In this document: in pieces, positions 1-15,588 of the stretch
How positions within the stretch are numbered: position 1 is the first letter of the stretch
Layout of the letters: every line of letters starts with the position of its first letter
Assembly: GCF_002161215.1 (NCBI RefSeq)
Contig: NZ_NFMB01000011.1
Coordinates: forward strand, 62,001 to 126,000
Direction: 5' to 3'
DNA: 64,000 nucleotides
From: Flavonifractor sp. An10
Lineage (GTDB): Bacteria; Bacillota; Clostridia; Oscillospirales; Oscillospiraceae
Program-made: the position numbers and the translations under genes
The notes under the pieces: model-generated
The model's database searches: none
The model's input: the letters and a program-made list of their open reading frames with translations, nothing else
What the model was told of the DNA's origin: nothing

Positions 1-46
1 CCAGGCCGACGATGATAGTGTCCTTCCAGAAATTTTTCTTGTTCAT
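1..46 (-). CDS. N-terminus of an unidentified protein (cut by window edge)
   Basis: Only the first 15 codons lie in the window (MNKKNFWKDTIIVGL). A GGGAGGT ribosome binding site sits seven bases before the ATG, so the start is well supported. The basic N-terminus followed by a hydrophobic stretch would suit the first segment of a membrane transporter, but that is a guess from 15 residues. It starts 64 bases after the amidohydrolase gene on the same strand, so the two are probably one transcript and this product may handle the same substrate. Confidence 0.6.
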   Translation of the reverse strand, partial: MNKKNFWKDTIIVGL

Positions 47-110
47 CTTCTTACCTCCCAAGCATGAATGGAATCAGATCCTCTCTTTTCTTCCACAGCG
101 CAGAGCGGGC

Positions 111-1700
111 TCACTGCTCCGCGTGGTAGACGGTCGTTCCGTTGAGCACGGTCTCCAGCACCTTCACCTGGGGGAAGGTGTCCGGCTCGATGTCGAACAG
201 ATCCTGATCAAGCACCACCAGATCTGCCAGCTTGCCGGTCTCCAGCGTGCCGCGGACGGCCTCGTCCCGGCTGGCCCAGGCCGCGTCGGAGGTGAACAGG
301 CGCACCGCCTGCTCCACAGAGAGGGCCTGCTCCGGCAGGTAGGTCTTGGTGCCCGCCCGGTTCTTCCGGGTGATGGCGGCGCGCATGTTGTCCAGCACGT
401 CGAAGGGTTCCACCGGGCAGTCGGAGCCGCCGCTGACCCGGATGCCCAGATCCTCCATGCTCTTCCAGTTGTAGCAGTCTTTGGCGTGGCGCTCCCCCAC
501 CCGCTCCTCGATGATGTTCATGTCCGCGTCGATGAAGATGGGCTGGATATAGGCCTGCAGGCCCATGACCTTCATCAGCCGCAGCAGGGCCGGGGAGGTG
601 GTCTGGGCGTGGACAATGCCGTGGCGGTGATCCGGCCAGGGGTTGGCCTCCTGGGCCTTGTAGATGGCGTCGCACACCTTCTGGAAGGCCAGGTCGCCGA
701 TGGCGTGGACGGCCACGTCCATGTGCTGGTCGTGGGCCGCCTTGATCCAGGCGCACAGCTCCTCCTCGGTATAGATGGGGATGCCGTGGTTGCTCCGGTC
801 GTCCACATAGCCGTCGATCATCTCGGCGGACTTGGCGCCCAGGGAGCCGTCCTGGAGCAGCTTGCGGGGGCCGGTGCGGAAGAGGCTGGTGCGGTCGTCC
901 GGGTCGCTGCGCGCCGCCAGCAGGCGGCCGAAGTCGGGCTGATCCACCAGGCACTGCTCGTACACCCGGACGGTCAGCTTCCCCTCCTCCTCCATCTCCC
1001 GGAACAGGTCGATGAGGTGAATGGGATCCATCCCCGCAATCACCTTCAGATCGTCGGAGTGGACGCAGGTGATGCCGGCGGCATTGAGATCCCGCTGGCC
1101 GATCTCAATGAGCTCCCGCACGTAGGCATCGTCCGCCTTGGGAATCACGTCCATGTACAGCCGCATGGCGTCCTCCCGCAACAGGCCGTTGATGAAGTCC
1201 ACGTGGCTGATGGTCTCGGGATCCACATTTTTCAGCTCCCGGATGCGCTCCAGCATCACGGTGTTGCAGGCGGCGATGTGGGCGCAGGTGCGCAGCATGC
1301 ACACGGGGATCTCAGTGGAGATGCGATCCATGTCCTCCCGGGTGGGCATGCGGCCCTCCTTCATGGTCTCCTGGTTCCAGCCCATGCCCAGCAGGTAGTC
1401 GGGATGGTTCTTTTCAATCCGTTCCCGGCAGCGCTCCACGATGGTCTCGATGGAGTCCACGCCGAACAGGGCCACGTTTTTCTGGAACATGGCGTAGTAG
1501 AGCATGTGCAGATGGGTGTCGTTGAAGCCGGGCAGCACCATGGCCCCCTGGAGATCCTTCTTCTCGTCCCAGCTCTGGGCCAGGGCGTCCGCGCTGGTGC
1601 CCAGGAAGACAATCTTGTCGTCCTCCGCCCCCACCGCCTCGTACCGGGTCATGGCCCCGTCCATGGACACGACCTTTCCGTTGTACCAAAGTCTCCTCAT
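111..1700 (-). CDS. Amidohydrolase family 3 (YtcJ-like) metal-dependent hydrolase
   Basis: 529-residue cytoplasmic enzyme of the amidohydrolase superfamily, which hydrolyses C-N or C-O bonds with one or two bound metals. Seen: an N-terminal beta-sandwich strand (MRRLWYNGKVVSMDG), the HxH metal motif in GFNDTHLHML, later metal-site histidines in DVAVHAIGD and HGIVHAQT, and the late aspartate in SGGSDCPVEP. Order and length match the YtcJ branch, whose substrates are mostly unknown. The ATG was chosen because it opens the conserved first strand; the reading frame continues upstream to 1784 but those codons look non-coding. A -24/-12 promoter lies about 50 bases upstream and a sigma-54 activator gene is next door, so expression is probably induced by a small molecule sensed by that activator. 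Substrate not predictable from sequence. Confidence 0.85.
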   Translation of the reverse strand: MRRLWYNGKVVSMDGAMTRYEAVGAEDDKIVFLGTSADALAQSWDEKKDLQGAMVLPGFNDTHLHMLYYAMFQKNVALFGVDSIETIVERCRERIEKNHPDYLLGMGWNQETMKEGRMPTREDMDRISTEIPVCMLRTCAHIAACNTVMLERIRELKNVDPETISHVDFINGLLREDAMRLYMDVIPKADDAYVRELIEIGQRDLNAAGITCVHSDDLKVIAGMDPIHLIDLFREMEEEGKLTVRVYEQCLVDQPDFGRLLAARSDPDDRTSLFRTGPRKLLQDGSLGAKSAEMIDGYVDDRSNHGIPIYTEEELCAWIKAAHDQHMDVAVHAIGDLAFQKVCDAIYKAQEANPWPDHRHGIVHAQTTSPALLRLMKVMGLQAYIQPIFIDADMNIIEERVGERHAKDCYNWKSMEDLGIRVSGGSDCPVEPFDVLDNMRAAITRKNRAGTKTYLPEQALSVEQAVRLFTSDAAWASRDEAVRGTLETGKLADLVVLDQDLFDIEPDTFPQVKVLETVLNGTTVYHAEQ

Positions 1701-1748
1701 TTCCACGCTTCCTTTCCGCCCGTCGGGCAAATCTGTCTGATATTCATT

Positions 1749-1766
1749 AGCAAGCAGGATGCCAAA
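1749..1766 (-). promoter_or_regulatory. Sigma-54 (-24/-12) promoter of the amidohydrolase operon
   Basis: Minus strand reads TTTGGCAT, five bases, TTGCT, matching the RpoN consensus TGGCAC-N5-TTGCW at all invariant GG and GC positions with correct spacing. It lies about 50 bases before the amidohydrolase ATG and directly after the terminator of the adjacent sigma-54 activator gene. Confidence 0.75.
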
Positions 1767-1782
1767 GTTGGGCAATCCACAC

Positions 1783-1856
1783 AAAAAGCCGCCGGAAATC
1801 CTCCGCCCCTAGGGACAGCTCAGGCTGTCCCGCTCTGGCGCTGGATTTCCGGCGGC
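1783..1856 (-). terminator. Terminator of the sigma-54 activator gene
   Basis: Two 14-base arms (1788-1801 and 1843-1856) pair perfectly and enclose a second hairpin (GGGACAG / CTGTCCC). On the minus strand the structure ends in five T. It lies between the activator stop codon and the -24/-12 promoter. Its palindromic arms could also double as an activator binding site (inference). Confidence 0.65.
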
Positions 1857-1915
1857 CCGTTCGATGCCGCTCCTGCGTACTCAATTGTCAAAATTTTTTG
1901 CACCTGCAAAATTTT

Positions 1916-3274
1916 TTACAGGTCATATTTTTGCAGCTTGTATTTCAGATTCTGCCGCGACAGGCCCAGGTTCCGGGCCGCGGCGGAGATGGAACCGTAT
2001 TGCTCCATGGCCCGGCGGATGAGCTCCCGCTCGTACCGCTCCACCTCCCGGCTCAGGGAGATGGGGCCGTCCGGCAGGGCCGCGCCGGCGGCCTCCGAAG
2101 GGGGCTCCGGACGGGTGCCCAGGCTCTCCGCCAGATCCGCCTCGCACAGCAGCTCCCCCTGCGCCACGGCAAAGGCCCCCTCCACCGCGTTGCGCAGCTG
2201 GCGGACATTGCCCGGCCACCGGCACTGCCGGAGCATTCGGTCGGCCCCCGGGGTCACCCCCCGGATGGTGCGCTTCATGGAACGGTTATACTGCTCCAGA
2301 AAATGGTTTGTCAACAGCGGGATGTCCTCCGGCCGCTCCCGCAGGGGCGGCAGGAGCAGGCGCACCACCCCAAGGCGGTAAAAGAGATCCTCCCGCAGGC
2401 GGCCGGTGCGGAGCAGCTCCTCCGGCGGCTCGTTCACCGCCGCCACGATGCGCACGTCAAAGGGGATGTCCCGGCTGCCGCCCAGACGGCGCACCTTTTT
2501 CTCCTCCAGGGCCTTGAGCAGCTTGGCCTGGAGGGAGATGTCCATGGAGTTGATCTCGTCCAGAAAGAGGGTGCCGCCGTTGGCCTCCTCAAAGAGGCCC
2601 TTGTGGGTCACCGCGCCGGTATAGCTGCCCTTCTCCGTGCCGAAGAACATGCTCTCCAGCAGGTTGGTGGGTATGGCCGCGCAGTTCTGGGACACGAAGG
2701 ACTGGCCGCACCGCCGCCCCTCGGTGTGGAGGGCCTCGGCCACCAGCTCCTTGCCGGTGCCCGTCTCCCCATAGATGAGCACCGGGGAGTCCAGCTGGGC
2801 GGCGGAGCGGACGCGGCGCTTGAGCTCCTCCATCACCGGCGAACAGGTCACAATCCGATCCAGGGTGGACAGGCCGCCCCGGCGGCCGCCGCGGACAATA
2901 CGCTGCCCCACCACATAGAAGCGGGCGCAGTCCACCGCCCCCACCACCTGTCCGTCCACCGAGATGGGGATGGTGGTAGCATCCAGCACCACCCGCTCCC
3001 CCCGGCTGTTCACAATCTCCTGCCGCTGGTCGTAGATGGCCCGGCCGGTGCGCAGGGCGCGGAGGATGGTGCTGCTCTCCTCGTCCAGCTCCGGATAGAG
3101 CTCCCGGATGTGGCGGCCCACCGTCTCCTCCGCCTTCCAATAGTAGTTCATGGCAATGCGGTGATCCCGGATGATCCCGTTCCGATCCACAATCAGGATC
3201 CCGTCGGTGTCCTCACACACCTGAATGATCGCCCGGATCTGATCCATATACGGGTCTCTGTACGGTTCCGGCAT
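1916..3274 (-). CDS. Sigma-54-dependent transcriptional activator, PAS-AAA+-Fis
   Basis: 452 residues. A PAS-type sensor fills roughly residues 13-125. The AAA+ sigma-54 interaction domain spans about 140-370, with Walker A GETGTGKE, Walker B GTLFLDEI and the loop that contacts sigma-54 in the variant form GSYTGA (consensus GAFTGA). A Fis-type helix-turn-helix closes the protein ([20 protein letters not shown]). This is the classic enhancer-binding activator layout, which remodels RpoN polymerase with ATP. The ATG was chosen for the GGGAGG site before it and because the PAS domain follows at once. With a -24/-12 promoter in front of the next operon, the likely target is the amidohydrolase operon. 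A PAS signal is probably a small ligand; which one is not visible. Confidence 0.9.
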   Translation of the reverse strand: MPEPYRDPYMDQIRAIIQVCEDTDGILIVDRNGIIRDHRIAMNYYWKAEETVGRHIRELYPELDEESSTILRALRTGRAIYDQRQEIVNSRGERVVLDATTIPISVDGQVVGAVDCARFYVVGQRIVRGGRRGGLSTLDRIVTCSPVMEELKRRVRSAAQLDSPVLIYGETGTGKELVAEALHTEGRRCGQSFVSQNCAAIPTNLLESMFFGTEKGSYTGAVTHKGLFEEANGGTLFLDEINSMDISLQAKLLKALEEKKVRRLGGSRDIPFDVRIVAAVNEPPEELLRTGRLREDLFYRLGVVRLLLPPLRERPEDIPLLTNHFLEQYNRSMKRTIRGVTPGADRMLRQCRWPGNVRQLRNAVEGAFAVAQGELLCEADLAESLGTRPEPPSEAAGAALPDGPISLSREVERYERELIRRAMEQYGSISAAARNLGLSRQNLKYKLQKYDL

Positions 3275-3305
3275 GCGCTTCGCCTCCCTGCCCGGAGAAA
3301 ATAAG

Positions 3306-3330
3306 AAAAAAATCTGGATTCCTCCAGATT
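3306..3330 (-). terminator. Hairpin with T-run in the leader of the sigma-54 activator
   Basis: AATCTGGA / TCCAGATT with a four-base loop; on the minus strand it runs into seven T. It sits about 30 bases before the activator start and downstream of the minus-strand promoter, so it could attenuate that gene. On the plus strand it is only weakly T-rich. Confidence 0.5.
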
Positions 3331-3344
3331 TTCTTAAAAAGCAG

Positions 3345-3374
3345 TTGACTTTTCCAATACATACATGGTATACT
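3345..3374 (+). promoter_or_regulatory. Sigma-A promoter of rpoBC
   Basis: TTGACT, 18 bases, TATACT. It gives rpoB a leader of about 220 bases. In this region it is the only strong plus-strand promoter match, in line with rpoBC having no upstream ribosomal-protein genes. Confidence 0.7.
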
Positions 3375-3394
3375 GAAACGCTCTTATGTTTCAA
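3367..3394 (-). promoter_or_regulatory. Possible divergent promoter for the sigma-54 activator
   Basis: Minus strand TTGAAA, 16 bases, TATACC. Its -10 overlaps the rpoB -10 through the palindrome GTATAC, so the two polymerases would compete for the same DNA. Weaker match than the rpoB promoter. Confidence 0.4.
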
Positions 3395-3602
3395 AGGCGT
3401 TTTCCCGATCCTGCCCCATGTTGTACCCACTATACCACGGGCTCCGGAAAAGCGCAAGAGAAATTTTTCACGTTTTATCCACGCAGCCGGGTGTGTATCT
3501 CCCTCCGCCGCCCGGACACGGACGCACGAAGCAGCCGCAGCAGCCGGGAGCCCCTGCCCCCCAGCGGACTCCCCATTACGAAAACGAGGTGTTGTTTCTA
3601 AG

Positions 3603-7307
<3,705 letters not shown>

Positions 7308-7329
7308 GTAAGGGAGGACGAGCAAACAC

Positions 7330-11133
<3,804 letters not shown>

Positions 11134-11154
11134 TTCCGATCCCATCCGTTTCAA

Positions 11155-11252
11155 GTGGCCCGGGGCACGCCCCGGGCCACTCAGCCTGTCGAAAAAGTCT
11201 TTTCGACAGGCTGCTGAACTTTTTGAAACTTTAAAGAAAGTTTCAAAAAGTT
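11155..11252 (+). repeat. Three consecutive perfect stem-loops after rpoC
   Basis: Stem 1 (11155-11180) is GTGGCCCGGGG over CCCCGGGCCAC. Stem 2 (11183-11212) is AGCCTGTCGAAAA over TTTTCGACAGGCT. Stem 3 (11217-11252) has 16-base arms starting AACTTTTTGAAAC. None ends in a clear T-run, although stem 3 is rich in A/T. They may jointly terminate or protect the rpoBC mRNA. Stem 2 shares TGTCGAAAAAGT with the array at 20.5 kb. Confidence 0.7.
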
Positions 11253-11365
11253 GTTTGATCCAACGCGAAAGGGAACCCTGACGGTTCATCTCCGCGCCAA
11301 GTGCCGCCGCTTTGCGGCGGTTGCGCTCCGAAACGCCCTGCGGGGCAGCCTTTCACACTATTCTT

Positions 11366-11395
11366 CCCTCCGCATCCTTCGGCGGGAGGGTTTTT
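11366..11395 (+). terminator. Rho-independent terminator
   Basis: CCCTCCGC paired with GCGGGAGGG around a short loop, followed by five T. It lies 40 bases before the next gene, so it ends rpoBC readthrough. Confidence 0.65.
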
Positions 11396-11435
11396 CGACA
11401 GCCTCATTCTCCTATTGCCGGGAGGTATTCTGTCT

Positions 11436-12779
11436 ATGAACCGATCCACCGTGCTCCCCTGGGCGGGGGCCGGGCTGTTTCTGCTGGGGCTGGGCCTGCT
11501 GCCCGCCGGGGCGCTATCCCTGGGCGGGCCGGCCGCCCACACCGCCGTATATCTCCTCCTGCTGGCCCTGGCCGGGCTGGCCCTCTGGCTGCTGCGCCGC
11601 CTGGGCCTGGGCCGGGAGCAGATGCTGGCCGCCCTGCTGCCCATCGGGCTGGCGGTTTTCCTGCGGGCCCTGCTGCTGGACTACCAGTCCGCCGACTACC
11701 AGATGTTCCTGTCCCAGTGGGCAGCCACGTTCCGGGACAGCGGCGGCTTTGCCGCCGTGAAGCTGCCCATCGGCAACTACAACGCCCCCTACCTCTACTT
11801 CCTGGCCGCCATCTCCTACCTGCCCATCCCGGATCTGTATCTGATCAAGCTGTTCTCCATCCTCTTTGACGGGATTCTGGCCTGGGGCGGCTTCCGGCTG
11901 GTGCGCCACTTCACCCCGGGGGACAAGAACCGTCCCCTGCTGTGCTTCTGCCTGCTCCTGCTGCTGCCCACGGTGGTGACCAACGGGGCCTTCTGGGGCC
12001 AGTGCGACGCCCTGTACGGCGCCCTGGTGCTCCACGCCCTCTCCTCCACCCTGGAGGGACATCCCTATACCTCCCTGATCCTGCTGGGGGTGGCCTTCTC
12101 CTGCAAACTCCAGACCGTCTTTATCCTCCCCCTGTGGGGGGCACTGGTGCTCCTCCGGCGGGTGCCGCTGCGCGCCCTGCTCTGCTTCCCCGCCGCCTAT
12201 GCCGCCACCTGCGTGCCCGCCCTGCTGCTGGGCAAGCCCCTGGGGGACATTCTGGGGGTGTATCTCGGCCAGGCCTCGGAGTACTCCGACTACCTGAACC
12301 TGAACGCCCCCAACCTATACGCCTTCCTCCCCTACGACGCCCAGGTGGACACCGCCGCCGCGGCCCGGCTGGGCATCCTCATCGCCTTCGCCCTGGCGCT
12401 GGCGGTGATTGCCGCGCTGTGGCTGCTCCGCCGGCGGGCGGACGACCGGGTGCTCCTCACCGCCGCCGTGCTTCTGGCCGTCGGGGTGCCCTTCTTCCTG
12501 CCCCACATGCACGAGCGGTACTTCTTCCTGGCCGATGTGCTCTCCCTGGCCTGGGCCTGCGCCGCCCCCCGCTTCTCCCCCGCCGCCCTGCTGGTGCAGC
12601 TGTCCTCCTTCGGCGCCTATGTGGTGGTGCTGCGGGAGGCCTACACCCGCATCATTGCCCTGGGCGGGAAGCTCTATCCCATGCTGTGCGAGGGCAGCCT
12701 CATGCTGGGGGCCCTGGTGTTCACCGCCGCCGCCTTCGCCGTGCAGCTCCGCCGGCGGCCCCCTGCCCCGGAAACCTGA
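11436..12779 (+). CDS. Polytopic membrane protein, glycosyltransferase (PMT/GT-C)-like
   Basis: 447 residues with about ten hydrophobic segments. The first extracytoplasmic loop holds LLDYQSADYQMFLSQW, then NYNAPYLYFLAAISYLP, and a late loop reads LPHMHERYFFLAD. An acidic residue in the first loop plus late aromatic and histidine residues is the layout of GT-C enzymes, which move a sugar from a lipid-phosphate carrier to an acceptor outside the membrane. The assignment rests on these features only. The ATG follows GGAGG by ten bases. The gene stands alone, with a terminator before it and a strong hairpin after it. Acceptor unknown; wall polymer or protein are both possible. Confidence 0.6.
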   Translation: MNRSTVLPWAGAGLFLLGLGLLPAGALSLGGPAAHTAVYLLLLALAGLALWLLRRLGLGREQMLAALLPIGLAVFLRALLLDYQSADYQMFLSQWAATFRDSGGFAAVKLPIGNYNAPYLYFLAAISYLPIPDLYLIKLFSILFDGILAWGGFRLVRHFTPGDKNRPLLCFCLLLLLPTVVTNGAFWGQCDALYGALVLHALSSTLEGHPYTSLILLGVAFSCKLQTVFILPLWGALVLLRRVPLRALLCFPAAYAATCVPALLLGKPLGDILGVYLGQASEYSDYLNLNAPNLYAFLPYDAQVDTAAAARLGILIAFALALAVIAALWLLRRRADDRVLLTAAVLLAVGVPFFLPHMHERYFFLADVLSLAWACAAPRFSPAALLVQLSSFGAYVVVLREAYTRIIALGGKLYPMLCEGSLMLGALVFTAAAFAVQLRRRPPAPET

Positions 12780-12785
12780 AAAATC

Positions 12786-12818
12786 GGCGCGCCCACCGCT
12801 TGAAGCGGTGGGCGCGCC
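12786..12818 (-). terminator. Terminator of the DUF4317 gene (also ends the facing gene)
   Basis: Perfect stem of 15 base pairs beginning GGCGCGCCCACCGC. On the minus strand it runs into five T. It lies between two convergent genes and probably serves both. Confidence 0.75.
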
Positions 12819-12855
12819 GTGCTATCCTTACCTATATAATAGAAATGGCTGTGGA

Positions 12856-13989
12856 TCAGTCCCGGGCGGTGCGGACGCCGAAGCCGTTGAGCTCCACGTC
12901 CCCCTCCACGGGGATGAGCAGATAATTGCGCCCGTCGATGGTACGCCGCTCCACCAGATAGCTCTGTTCCGGGTCGATGGAGAGGGTGGCGGCGGCGGTC
13001 TTGAGCTCAAACTTGCCGCTGTCGATCAGGTTGGCCGGGCTGAGGGCCGCCCCCTGCCCGAAGCGCTGGCCGCACTGCTCCAGGAAGGCGGACACCTTGT
13101 CCTCCCCCACGCCGCAGTCGGCCAGGAGCGCCCCCACCTCGCCGGGGGAGATGGTCAGGGGCTCGGGATCCTTCTCCTCCTTGTGCCGCAGGATCCGCTC
13201 CCGCAGGCCCTCATGGACGGCCTGGGCCACCTCCATGCTGCACGCCTCCCCCAGGGCGTCGGTCAGGGCACCCTGGAAGGCCTCCCGCTGCTCGGCGGCG
13301 GACATGGGCGGCTCGGTATGGAACACCGCGTCGATCACCTCCTGGTGGAGCTGATCGGGCTTGCGGGCGTAGAACAGGGCGTTGTAGAGGTTGGCCGCCC
13401 GGTCGTCGAAGGCCGGGAACAGGAAGCCCAGCTCCGGCGGCGCCACCACCCGGCAGGGGGTGCAGGTGTGGAACTCGTTGTCGCCGGAGAAGTAGCCCAG
13501 CTCCGGCTTGCCCTCCTTCACCGGGCAGACGCAGCAGACAAAGTAGGAGAACACGGTGTCCGAGCCGTCCACGGTGTCGTCCTTGGCCCGGTGGGGCACG
13601 TCGTAGACGTCGTGGGCCAGCAGGATCAGGTAGTTGCTCTCCTCCAGCTCCAGGGTGCCGATGAGCTTCTCATAAAAACTCTGCCGCAGGGCGCTGTCCT
13701 TCAGCTGGCAGTCCCGCAGGGCGGTGAGCAGCCGGTGCTCCTCGCTGTCCGCCACCTGCCGGGTGGAGAACACGATGTCGATCAGGTTCCGGCCCAGGGC
13801 GCCGGACAGGGCCTTCTTCAGCAGGCCCAGGTACTTCTCCGCCTCCTCCTCCGGCATGGTGCCCAGGGGCGCGTCCAGATAGGAGATGATCTCCCGGCTG
13901 CTGTTGACATAACATCCGTAGATGCGGCTGATGGCGCTCTTCTCCGGCTTGAACCGGCGGCGCAGCTCGCTGACTTCCTTTTGATTCAT
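12856..13989 (-). CDS. DUF4317 family protein
   Basis: 377 residues, recognised from the N-terminus (MNQKEVSELRRRFKPEKSAI, then YGCYVNSSREIISYLD) and the cysteine-containing middle (SYFVCCVCPVKEG and FHTCTPCR). The family is widespread in gut Clostridia and its function is unknown. No signal peptide or membrane segment is visible, so the protein is probably cytoplasmic. It has its own promoter and terminator and is not in an operon. Confidence 0.8.
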   Translation of the reverse strand: MNQKEVSELRRRFKPEKSAISRIYGCYVNSSREIISYLDAPLGTMPEEEAEKYLGLLKKALSGALGRNLIDIVFSTRQVADSEEHRLLTALRDCQLKDSALRQSFYEKLIGTLELEESNYLILLAHDVYDVPHRAKDDTVDGSDTVFSYFVCCVCPVKEGKPELGYFSGDNEFHTCTPCRVVAPPELGFLFPAFDDRAANLYNALFYARKPDQLHQEVIDAVFHTEPPMSAAEQREAFQGALTDALGEACSMEVAQAVHEGLRERILRHKEEKDPEPLTISPGEVGALLADCGVGEDKVSAFLEQCGQRFGQGAALSPANLIDSGKFELKTAAATLSIDPEQSYLVERRTIDGRNYLLIPVEGDVELNGFGVRTARD

Positions 13990-14033
13990 CGGTATCGCCT
14001 CGCTTGTTTCCTCAGAATAGTCCGACAGCCCCG

Positions 14034-14062
14034 ATTATAGCACATCTGTTCCCGTTTGTCAG
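14034..14062 (-). promoter_or_regulatory. Sigma-A promoter of the DUF4317 gene
   Basis: Minus strand CTGACA, 17 bases, TATAAT, about 45 bases before the ATG. Confidence 0.7.
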
Positions 14063-14158
14063 CCCTCTCTCCCTCGACACGCTGTCCCCCGATCCCGGAC
14101 AGAACCCCGGCTTGTCCGCTTTTAGGAGACATTTCCTGAAAAAACTCCGGGAAAGCGG

Positions 14159-14187
14159 TTGACGGAACGGAAACAATGTGTTACAAT
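14159..14187 (+). promoter_or_regulatory. Sigma-A promoter of the 96-aa protein gene
   Basis: TTGACG, 17 bases, TACAAT, followed by a short leader and a consensus AAAGGAGG site. Confidence 0.75.
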
Positions 14188-14235
14188 TTGGTTACAGTTT
14201 TTAAGAATCGTAACAAATCCTCAAAGGAGGCCGCA

Positions 14236-14526
14236 ATGGCAAATCAGAACAATACCCTCACCTACAAGGGCCACCCCCTCCGCCGGAAGGACAGCCTGAT
14301 CTACTACGGCAGCATGGCCCAGAAATATATCATCATGCTCCAGATTCTCTCCCAGAAGAAGGAGAAGGACATGGACGTGGCCACCAAGGTGTCCGTCCAG
14401 CTCCAGCTCACCGATCCCGATCTGAAGAGCCGGGACCGGGTGGTGAAGAAAACCGAGAAGGACAGCCTGTACGCCGCCATGGATGTGGCCTCTGTCTGGC
14501 TGGATCGGGCCCTGGCCAGCGCCTGA
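14236..14526 (+). CDS. Small conserved protein of unknown function
   Basis: 96 residues, no signal peptide and no membrane segment. It contains charged helices (SQKKEKDMDVATKV, SRDRVVKKTEKDSLYAAMDVASVWLDRALA). I do not recognise a named family. Strong promoter, ideal ribosome binding site (AAAGGAGG, five bases from the ATG) and GC-rich codon use indicate a well-expressed host gene. A small hairpin separates it from the cell-wall hydrolase gene 72 bases downstream; partial readthrough is possible. Confidence 0.7.
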   Translation: MANQNNTLTYKGHPLRRKDSLIYYGSMAQKYIIMLQILSQKKEKDMDVATKVSVQLQLTDPDLKSRDRVVKKTEKDSLYAAMDVASVWLDRALASA

Positions 14527-14553
14527 GGCCCCCTCACGAAAGAAAAGACAAAG

Positions 14554-14569
14554 CCCCGCTCCGGCGGGG
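14554..14569 (+). terminator. Small GC hairpin between genes
   Basis: CCCCGC / GCGGGG with a four-base loop. It is not followed by a T-run, so it may only reduce readthrough into the NlpC/P60 gene. Confidence 0.35.
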
Positions 14570-14597
14570 AAAGCTTTGAAAGTGGAGGAATCTACCC

Positions 14598-15509
14598 ATG
14601 ATAACGCCTGCCAAGCTGCTGCGCACCGCGCTGCTTACCGTTGCCATCTCCACCGTCTGTGTGGTTTCCGCCTCCGCCGCCAGCGTGGGCGTGGGCACCG
14701 TCAACACCGATGCCCTCCGCCTCCGGGATGAGGCCACCACCGACTCCACCATCCTGGCCACCGCCGCCAAGGGCGACACCGTGGTGGTGCTGGAGGATAC
14801 CGGCGACGGCTGGTACAAGGTGGACTATAACTCCGTGGAGGGGTATATGTCCGGCGAGTACCTGGACGTGGCCACCAAGGCCGATGTGACCATCGGCTAC
14901 GGCCTGGTTCAGACCGACGGCGCGACCCTGAACATCCGCAGCGGGCCTGGCACCGACTATGATGTGGTTTATCCCCTGAACGACGGCTCCGTGGTCAACA
15001 TTGTGGGCATTGACAACGGCTGGTACAAGATCACCACCTCCGGCGGCCTGTCCGGCTATGTCAGCAGCGACTACATGGTCACCTGCAAGGACTCCGCCGG
15101 CTCCCGCGGCGACAGCACCGCCGTGGCCGCCAGCAGCGGCCTGGGCCAGCAGGTGGTGGACTACGCCAAGCAGTATCTGGGCACCCCCTATGTGTACGGC
15201 GGCAACGGCCCCAGCAGCTTCGACTGCTCCGGCTACACCAGCTATGTGTACCGCCACTTCAGCTACACCCTGAACCGCACCGCCTCCGGCCAGCTCTCCA
15301 ACGGCACCTCGGTGTCCAAGAGCGAGCTCCAGCCCGGCGACCTGGTGTTCTTCCGCTACAACACCTCCAAGGCCGCCTCTCACGTGGGCATCTACATCGG
15401 CGGCGGACAGTTCATCCACGCCTCCACCAATACATACACCGTTAAGATTGACACCCTGACCAGCGGCCACTACGCCAACGTCTACGTGGGCGCCCGCCGG
15501 ATCTTCTGA
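14598..15509 (+). CDS. Secreted SH3b-SH3b-NlpC/P60 peptidoglycan endopeptidase
   Basis: 303 residues. A signal peptide (about residues 1-28, cleavage after SASA) is followed by two bacterial SH3 domains (about 32-90, with LRLRDEATTDSTIL, and 100-160, with LNIRSGPGTDYDVV) and a C-terminal NlpC/P60 domain (about 180-303). The catalytic cysteine is in FDCSGYTSYV, the histidine in SHVGIYIGGG and the third polar residue in FIHAS. The family cuts D-gamma-Glu to diamino acid bonds in wall peptides, and the SH3 domains bind the wall. The start follows GTGGAGG. Probably involved in wall turnover or cell separation; the exact bond is inferred from the family. Confidence 0.92.
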   Translation: MITPAKLLRTALLTVAISTVCVVSASAASVGVGTVNTDALRLRDEATTDSTILATAAKGDTVVVLEDTGDGWYKVDYNSVEGYMSGEYLDVATKADVTIGYGLVQTDGATLNIRSGPGTDYDVVYPLNDGSVVNIVGIDNGWYKITTSGGLSGYVSSDYMVTCKDSAGSRGDSTAVAASSGLGQQVVDYAKQYLGTPYVYGGNGPSSFDCSGYTSYVYRHFSYTLNRTASGQLSNGTSVSKSELQPGDLVFFRYNTSKAASHVGIYIGGGQFIHASTNTYTVKIDTLTSGHYANVYVGARRIF

Positions 15510-15550
15510 TCTCCTTGGCAGGCTGGATCAGAAAACGGGAAAGAGAGAGA

Positions 15551-15583
15551 AACCGCCCCGCTTGCAAAGCAAGCGGGGCGGTT
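15551..15583 (+). terminator. Hairpin between convergent genes
   Basis: Perfect 15-bp stem starting AACCGCCCCGCTTGC. Only short T-rich tracts flank it on either strand. It probably terminates both facing genes. Confidence 0.7.
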
Positions 15584-15588
15584 TGCTG

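Noticed and set aside
12-2381. 789-codon plus-strand frame over the amidohydrolase and sigma-54 activator genes
   Set aside because: Antisense shadow of two well-supported genes, with no ribosome binding site or domain.
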